DNA from: VRUE01 sp035554595
GTDB taxonomy: Bacteria; Actinomycetota; Thermoleophilia; Solirubrobacterales; 70-9
Length of the DNA: 10,012 bases
Direction of reading: 5' to 3'
NCBI GenBank assembly: GCA_035554595.1
Contig: DATMIH010000041.1
Coordinates: forward strand, 1 to 10,012
Below the pieces are notes generated by a model. It saw only the letters and a list, made by a program, of their open reading frames with translations, did no database searches and was not told the origin of the DNA. The position numbers and the translations under genes are program-made. Shown here piece after piece: positions 7,081-10,012 of the stretch (position 1 is its first letter; each line of letters opens with the position of its first letter).

Positions 7081-7880
7081 TGAGCGCGTTCGTCGACTAG
7101 GCGCTCGACCGCGACCTCAAGCGCCTGCAGCTGCTCTTGGACTCCGCGCAGCTCGCGCAAGGCGACTACCTCGGCTGAGATTTGCTTACTCTCCAGCTCC
7201 TGCTCGACCTCGGCGATTTCGGGACTGAGGAAGCGCTCGGCGAAGGCGCCGGTGAGCAGGGCGACGAAGCCGATGCCGATGATCAAGATCGCGACCGAGA
7301 CGATTTCGCCGCCGGTCGTGGTCGGGTAGATGCTGGAACCGAGCGTGGTCATCGTGGTTATCGCCCAGTAGATCCCTTGCCAGTCGTTGAGATGCTGGGA
7401 GTGTTTCTCGAAGGCGACGAAGAGGGCACCGCCTCCGATCACGGTGAGGAAGGCGAGGAACATCGCGTAGTGCAGCCCCTGCAGCGAGAAGACCTCGCGC
7501 GAGAGCTGCGCCAGGCGCAGCAGCCTGGTCAAGCGCAGCAGCCGCAGCACGCGCAGGCTCTGCAGGCCGGCCGGCAGGATCGGCGGGGTGAAGACGACGA
7601 GGAAGGGGTCGAGCGGGTGGTGGCGCAGCCAGAGCCGGCGGTTAGGGACGACGGCCAGCATCACCACCAGCTCGATTAGGAAGGCGAACCAGGTGACCCA
7701 GTTGAGGATGTGGGCGACCGTCTCCAGGCCGCCGCCGGGGTGCGACTCGCTGATCGCCACCATCGGCAGGGTCAGTGCCGCGGCGATCAGCATCGGCGTG
7801 TTCAGCGCTTCCGCCACCCGCGTGCTGCGGGCGTCCATGCCCGGCGCGTAGTGGACGGTCTTCTCGCTCGCCTCGGCCAT
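7077..7880 (-). CDS. voltage-sensor-type ion channel (K+ channel family) with non-canonical selectivity filter
   Basis: A 267-residue six-TM channel subunit, expected to form a tetramer in the cytoplasmic membrane. Helices are visible at about 27-43, 59-79, 90-104, S4 at 108-124, S5 at 138-156 and S6 at 192-212. S4 has five Arg spaced by three (110, 113, 116, 119, 122) in SLRVLRLLRLTRLLRL, as in voltage sensors. The pore helix WQGIYWAITTMTT is typical of K+ channels, but the filter that follows is TLGSSI (179-184) instead of TVGYGD. Conduction and selectivity therefore cannot be assumed to be those of a K+ channel. The tail (about 221-265) is a charged coiled coil that may help tetramer assembly. 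I start at ATG 7880; TTG 7901 would add seven residues and has AGG-type purines about ten bases upstream, and ATG 7838 would remove 14. The gene is convergent with acs. Confidence 0.85.
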   Translation of the reverse strand: MAEASEKTVHYAPGMDARSTRVAEALNTPMLIAAALTLPMVAISESHPGGGLETVAHILNWVTWFAFLIELVVMLAVVPNRRLWLRHHPLDPFLVVFTPPILPAGLQSLRVLRLLRLTRLLRLAQLSREVFSLQGLHYAMFLAFLTVIGGGALFVAFEKHSQHLNDWQGIYWAITTMTTLGSSIYPTTTGGEIVSVAILIIGIGFVALLTGAFAERFLSPEIAEVEQELESKQISAEVVALRELRGVQEQLQALEVAVERLVDERAH

Positions 7881-7958
7881 CCGCGTGAACTTCGACGCCA
7901 AGGGCTATGTGCCTACCTCACACGCCTGAGTTGGAGCTCTGCCGCAACCTTTCGAGAC

Positions 7959-8018
7959 TGGTCGGTTTTCAGACCCCCGAATGCCCCCGGCAGTCGCAGG
8001 GGCTCCGGGAATCGACCA
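7959..8018 (+). promoter_or_regulatory. possible structured 5' leader ahead of the IPT/PASTA gene
   Basis: Three nested pairings can form just upstream of the start: TGGTCG (7959-7964) with CGACCA (8013-8018), CCCG (7976-7979) with CGGG (8006-8009), and GCCCC (7983-7987) with GGGGC (7999-8003). The outer pairing ends at the first base of the ribosome binding site AAGGAGG. It could affect translation, but in GC-rich DNA such pairings arise easily, and it matches no riboswitch class I know. Confidence 0.25.
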
Positions 8019-8028
8019 AGGAGGCAGC

Positions 8029-9054
8029 ATGATTAGGCAGTGGATGTTGGGGCGACTTGGCTTTATCGCCGTCGTCGCGAGTATGGGAGCGCTGCTTGCG
8101 GCAACGGGCGCGCAGGCGTCGACGGTCACGGTCGGCAGCGTGCTGCCGCCGGGAGCGGAACCGACCGAATTCAAATCCGTGGAGACCTTCTTCAACACGG
8201 CGCTGCCGGAGAAAGGCGCAAACCTGACCTCGCCGGTGAGCGGTGCGATCGTGCGCTGGCGCATGCAGAACCCGGTTGGCGGCCCCTTCTTTCTCAGGGT
8301 GCTGCGACCCAACGGCTCCGGCGGCTACATGGCGGCGGGCACCAGCAACCCGGTGACCCCCTCGGGCGCCGGTCTGCAGACTTTCACCGCCAACCTGCCG
8401 GTGCAGGCGGGCGACCTGATCGGCGTCGACCCGACCAACGTCACCGACAAAATCGACGTCGCCAAAGCTCCCGGTGCCAGCTTCGGGTTCATCTTCCCGC
8501 CGCCGTTTGACGGTGCAACGGTTGCTCCGAGCGGCTCGAAAGCCGGCGAAGAGGTCGAGCTCAGCGCCGAAGTTCAGCCGACGCCCGTGATCAGCTCGAT
8601 TGCTCCGGACTTCGGCCCGGTAGCCGGCGGCACGACGGTGACGATCACCGGCACCGACCTCGCCTCGGCGAGCGCGGTCAAATTCGGTGACCTGCCAGCG
8701 GCGAGCTTCAAAGCCGAATCGGAAACCAAAATCACTGCGGTGGCGCCGCCAAGCGCCAAAGTCATCGGGGTCGACGTGACGGCGACCACGATCGCCGGCA
8801 CTAGCGCCACGGGGAAGGCCGATCGCTTCTTCTACGAAGGCTGCGTCGTCCCCAAGCTGAAGGGCAAGAAGCTCAAGGACGCCAAGCGGATGCTGGGCCG
8901 GGCCGACTGCAAGGTCGGCAAGGTGACGCGCCGCAATGCCAAGCCGAAAAAGGCGGGCAAGGTGTTGAGTCAGGGCACCAAACCGGGCAAGGTGCTGGCC
9001 TCGGGCTCCAAGGTGAAGCTGACGGTCGGCAAGAAGTCGACGAGCGCCAAGTAG
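8029..9054 (+). CDS. secreted IPT/TIG and PASTA domain protein
   Basis: A 341-residue exported protein, probably bound to or acting in the cell wall; the function is unknown. Residues 1-30 are a signal peptide ending AQA before Ser31. Residues 31-184 form a beta-rich domain I do not recognise, with FLRVLRPNGSGGYMAAGTS and VQAGDLIGVD. An IPT/TIG immunoglobulin-like domain follows (about 185-268: PVISSIAPDFGPVAGG, TVTITGTDL, AVKFGDLPA). A single PASTA domain ends the protein (about 272-334: VVPKLKGKKLKDAKRML, GKVLSQGTKPGKVLASGSKV). PASTA domains bind peptidoglycan or muropeptides in some kinases and PBPs. Cys272 and Cys294 in the PASTA domain could form a disulfide. The tail is very Lys-rich. 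I start at ATG 8029 because AAGGAGG (8018-8024) lies four bases upstream and the signal peptide follows; the frame extends upstream to ATG 7981, but those codons are leader. Confidence 0.85.
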   Translation: MIRQWMLGRLGFIAVVASMGALLAATGAQASTVTVGSVLPPGAEPTEFKSVETFFNTALPEKGANLTSPVSGAIVRWRMQNPVGGPFFLRVLRPNGSGGYMAAGTSNPVTPSGAGLQTFTANLPVQAGDLIGVDPTNVTDKIDVAKAPGASFGFIFPPPFDGATVAPSGSKAGEEVELSAEVQPTPVISSIAPDFGPVAGGTTVTITGTDLASASAVKFGDLPAASFKAESETKITAVAPPSAKVIGVDVTATTIAGTSATGKADRFFYEGCVVPKLKGKKLKDAKRMLGRADCKVGKVTRRNAKPKKAGKVLSQGTKPGKVLASGSKVKLTVGKKSTSAK

Positions 9055-9066
9055 GACCGCTGCACG

Positions 9067-9103
9067 GACCGGCCGCCTCCCGCAGCGCAGGGGGCGGCCG
9101 GTC
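9067..9103 (+). terminator. GC-rich hairpin after the IPT/PASTA gene
   Basis: Bases 9067-9080 pair with 9090-9103 over 14 positions with one G-U wobble, around a nine-base loop. The hairpin starts 12 bases after the TAG stop. No U-run follows, which is usual for the hairpins in this window. It probably ends or stabilises the IPT/PASTA mRNA and separates it from ahcY. Confidence 0.7.
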
Positions 9104-9110
9104 TCGTACC

Positions 9111-9152
9111 ATGGCTCGGGCAACCAACTATCAGGAGACGCCCAGCCGATGA
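9111..9152 (+). other. possible 13-codon upstream ORF overlapping the ahcY start (ATGA)
   Basis: An ATG at 9111 opens a frame coding for MARATNYQETPSR. Its TGA stop (9150-9152) overlaps the ahcY ATG (9149-9151) as ATGA, the classic geometry of translational coupling. No ribosome binding site precedes it and the length is easily reached by chance. It could be a leader peptide or nothing. A TACCAT (9107-9112), which fits the TAnnnT -10 pattern, overlaps its start and argues that the ATG may lie in the promoter instead. Confidence 0.15.
9133..9137 (+). promoter_or_regulatory. ribosome binding site for ahcY
   Basis: AGGAG lies 11 bases before ATG 9149. It supports this start over any internal Met; the spacing is slightly longer than ideal. 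Confidence 0.6.
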
Positions 9153-10012
9153 GCACCACCGCCACGCAGGACTACAAGGTCGCCGACATCGATCTCGCCG
9201 ATTTCGGGCGCAAGGAGATCGCGCTCGCCGAGGTTGAGATGCCCGGCCTGATGCAGACCCGCGAGGAGTTCGCCGCGGAGCAGCCGCTGAAGGGAGCCCG
9301 CATCACCGGCTCCCTCCACATGACGGTGCAGACGGCGGTGCTGATCGAGACCCTGGTCGCGCTCGGCGCCGAGGTGCGCTGGGCCAGCTGCAACATCTTC
9401 TCGACCCAGGACCACGCCGCCGCCGCGATCGCCGCCGCCGGCATCCCCGTCTACGCCTGGAAGGGTGAGACTCTGGAGGAGTACTGGTGGTGCACCGAAC
9501 AGGCCCTGCTCTGGCCCGACGGTGGCCCCAACATGATCCTCGACGACGGCGGCGACGCGACCCTGCTCGTCCACAAGGGTGTCGAGTTCGAGAAGGCTGG
9601 CGAGGTGCCCGACCCGGCCACGGCCGACTCCGAGGAGTTCCGCATCATCCTCGAGACTCTGAAGCGTTCGCTCGAGGCCGACCCGCAGCGCTGGACTAAC
9701 ATCGCCGCCGCGATCAAGGGCGTCACCGAGGAGACGACCACCGGCGTCCACCGGCTCTACCAGCTGGCCGAGACCAACGACCTGCTCTTCCCGGCGATCA
9801 ACGTCAACGATTCGGTGACCAAGTCGAAGTTCGACAACCTCTACGGCTGTCGCCACTCGCTGGTCGACGGCATCAACCGCGGCACCGACGTGATGATCGG
9901 CGGCAAGGTCGCGGTGATCTGCGGCTACGGCGACGTCGGCAAGGGCTGCGCCTCATCGCTGCGCGGCCAGGGCGCCCGCGTGATCGTCACCGAGATCGAC
10001 CCGATCTGTGCG
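9149..10012 (+). CDS. ahcY: S-adenosylhomocysteine hydrolase, N-terminal 288 residues (3' end outside window)
   Basis: Splits S-adenosylhomocysteine reversibly into adenosine and homocysteine with a bound NAD+, removing the inhibitor made by all SAM-dependent methyltransferases. The frame is open to the last base, so the gene continues past the window; bacterial homologues usually have around 470 residues or more. Visible blocks are SLHMTVQTAVLIETL (55-69), WASCNIFSTQDHAAAAIA (78-95), VYAWKGETLEEYWWC (101-115), NMILDDGGDAT (128-138), GVTEETTTGVHRL (191-203) and NVNDSVTKSKFDNLYGC (218-234) with substrate-contacting Lys225. The cofactor loop is VICGYGDVGKGCA (256-268). The start is ATG 9149 with AGGAG at 9133-9137. 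No methionine-cycle gene adjoins it inside the window. Confidence 0.97.
   Translation, partial: MSTTATQDYKVADIDLADFGRKEIALAEVEMPGLMQTREEFAAEQPLKGARITGSLHMTVQTAVLIETLVALGAEVRWASCNIFSTQDHAAAAIAAAGIPVYAWKGETLEEYWWCTEQALLWPDGGPNMILDDGGDATLLVHKGVEFEKAGEVPDPATADSEEFRIILETLKRSLEADPQRWTNIAAAIKGVTEETTTGVHRLYQLAETNDLLFPAINVNDSVTKSKFDNLYGCRHSLVDGINRGTDVMIGGKVAVICGYGDVGKGCASSLRGQGARVIVTEIDPICA

Noticed and set aside
9055..9148. SAH riboswitch ahead of ahcY
   Set aside because: The only strong structure is the 9067-9103 hairpin next to the preceding stop. I could not find the conserved SAH riboswitch core, although GCTGCA at 9059-9064 briefly suggested it.
7969..9165. A 398-codon minus-strand frame over the IPT/PASTA gene
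   Set aside because: The plus strand has a ribosome binding site, a signal peptide and two known domains; the opposite frame is Arg-rich without motifs.

Overview
The window looks like chromosomal DNA from a high-GC actinomycete, most probably class Thermoleophilia (Solirubrobacterales or a relative). This is inferred from the GC-rich coding style, GTG/TTG starts, terminator-like hairpins without U-tracts, and a secreted IPT/PASTA protein whose PASTA domain carries a Cys pair (CVVPKLKGKKL...ADCKVG), which I associate with that group. No taxonomic marker gene is present, so the assignment stays an inference.

Layout. 1-381: C-terminal part of a SpoU/TrmH-type RNA 2'-O-methyltransferase, cut by the window edge. 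414-749: a small exported cupredoxin. 863-1255: a two-TM SHOCT protein. 1256-1575: a 320-base gene-free stretch with two long near-perfect inverted repeats followed by an AT-richer, promoter-like segment. 1576-2796: a secreted coiled-coil NlpC/P60-type cell-wall hydrolase. 2810-4198 (minus): a three-domain persulfide dioxygenase/rhodanese protein with CstB-like architecture. A divergent intergenic region with a perfect GGGAAC-N6-GTTCCC dyad separates it from 4305-6965, a two-gene acetate operon (satP-type permease and acetyl-CoA synthetase). 6962-7080: a very long inverted repeat that holds the stop codons of two convergent genes at mirror-image positions. 7077-7880 (minus): a six-TM, S4-containing ion channel whose selectivity filter reads TLGSSI where TVGYGD is expected. 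8029-9054: a secreted IPT + PASTA protein. 9149-10012: the N-terminal 288 residues of S-adenosylhomocysteine hydrolase, cut by the window edge.

How the genes work together. The clear functional unit is satP-acs: acetate is imported and then activated to acetyl-CoA, with an 18-base gap between the genes. The persulfide dioxygenase is divergent from this operon and shares its regulatory region, but no metabolic link is evident. The NlpC/P60 protein and the IPT/PASTA protein both act outside the membrane at the cell wall. The remaining genes look like unrelated housekeeping or accessory neighbours.

I found no CRISPR array, tRNA, rRNA, transposase, integrase, phage gene or recognisable defence system. 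The most unusual items are the three long intergenic inverted repeats, which may belong to one structural class, and the channel with the non-canonical filter. I do not claim a new multi-gene system here.
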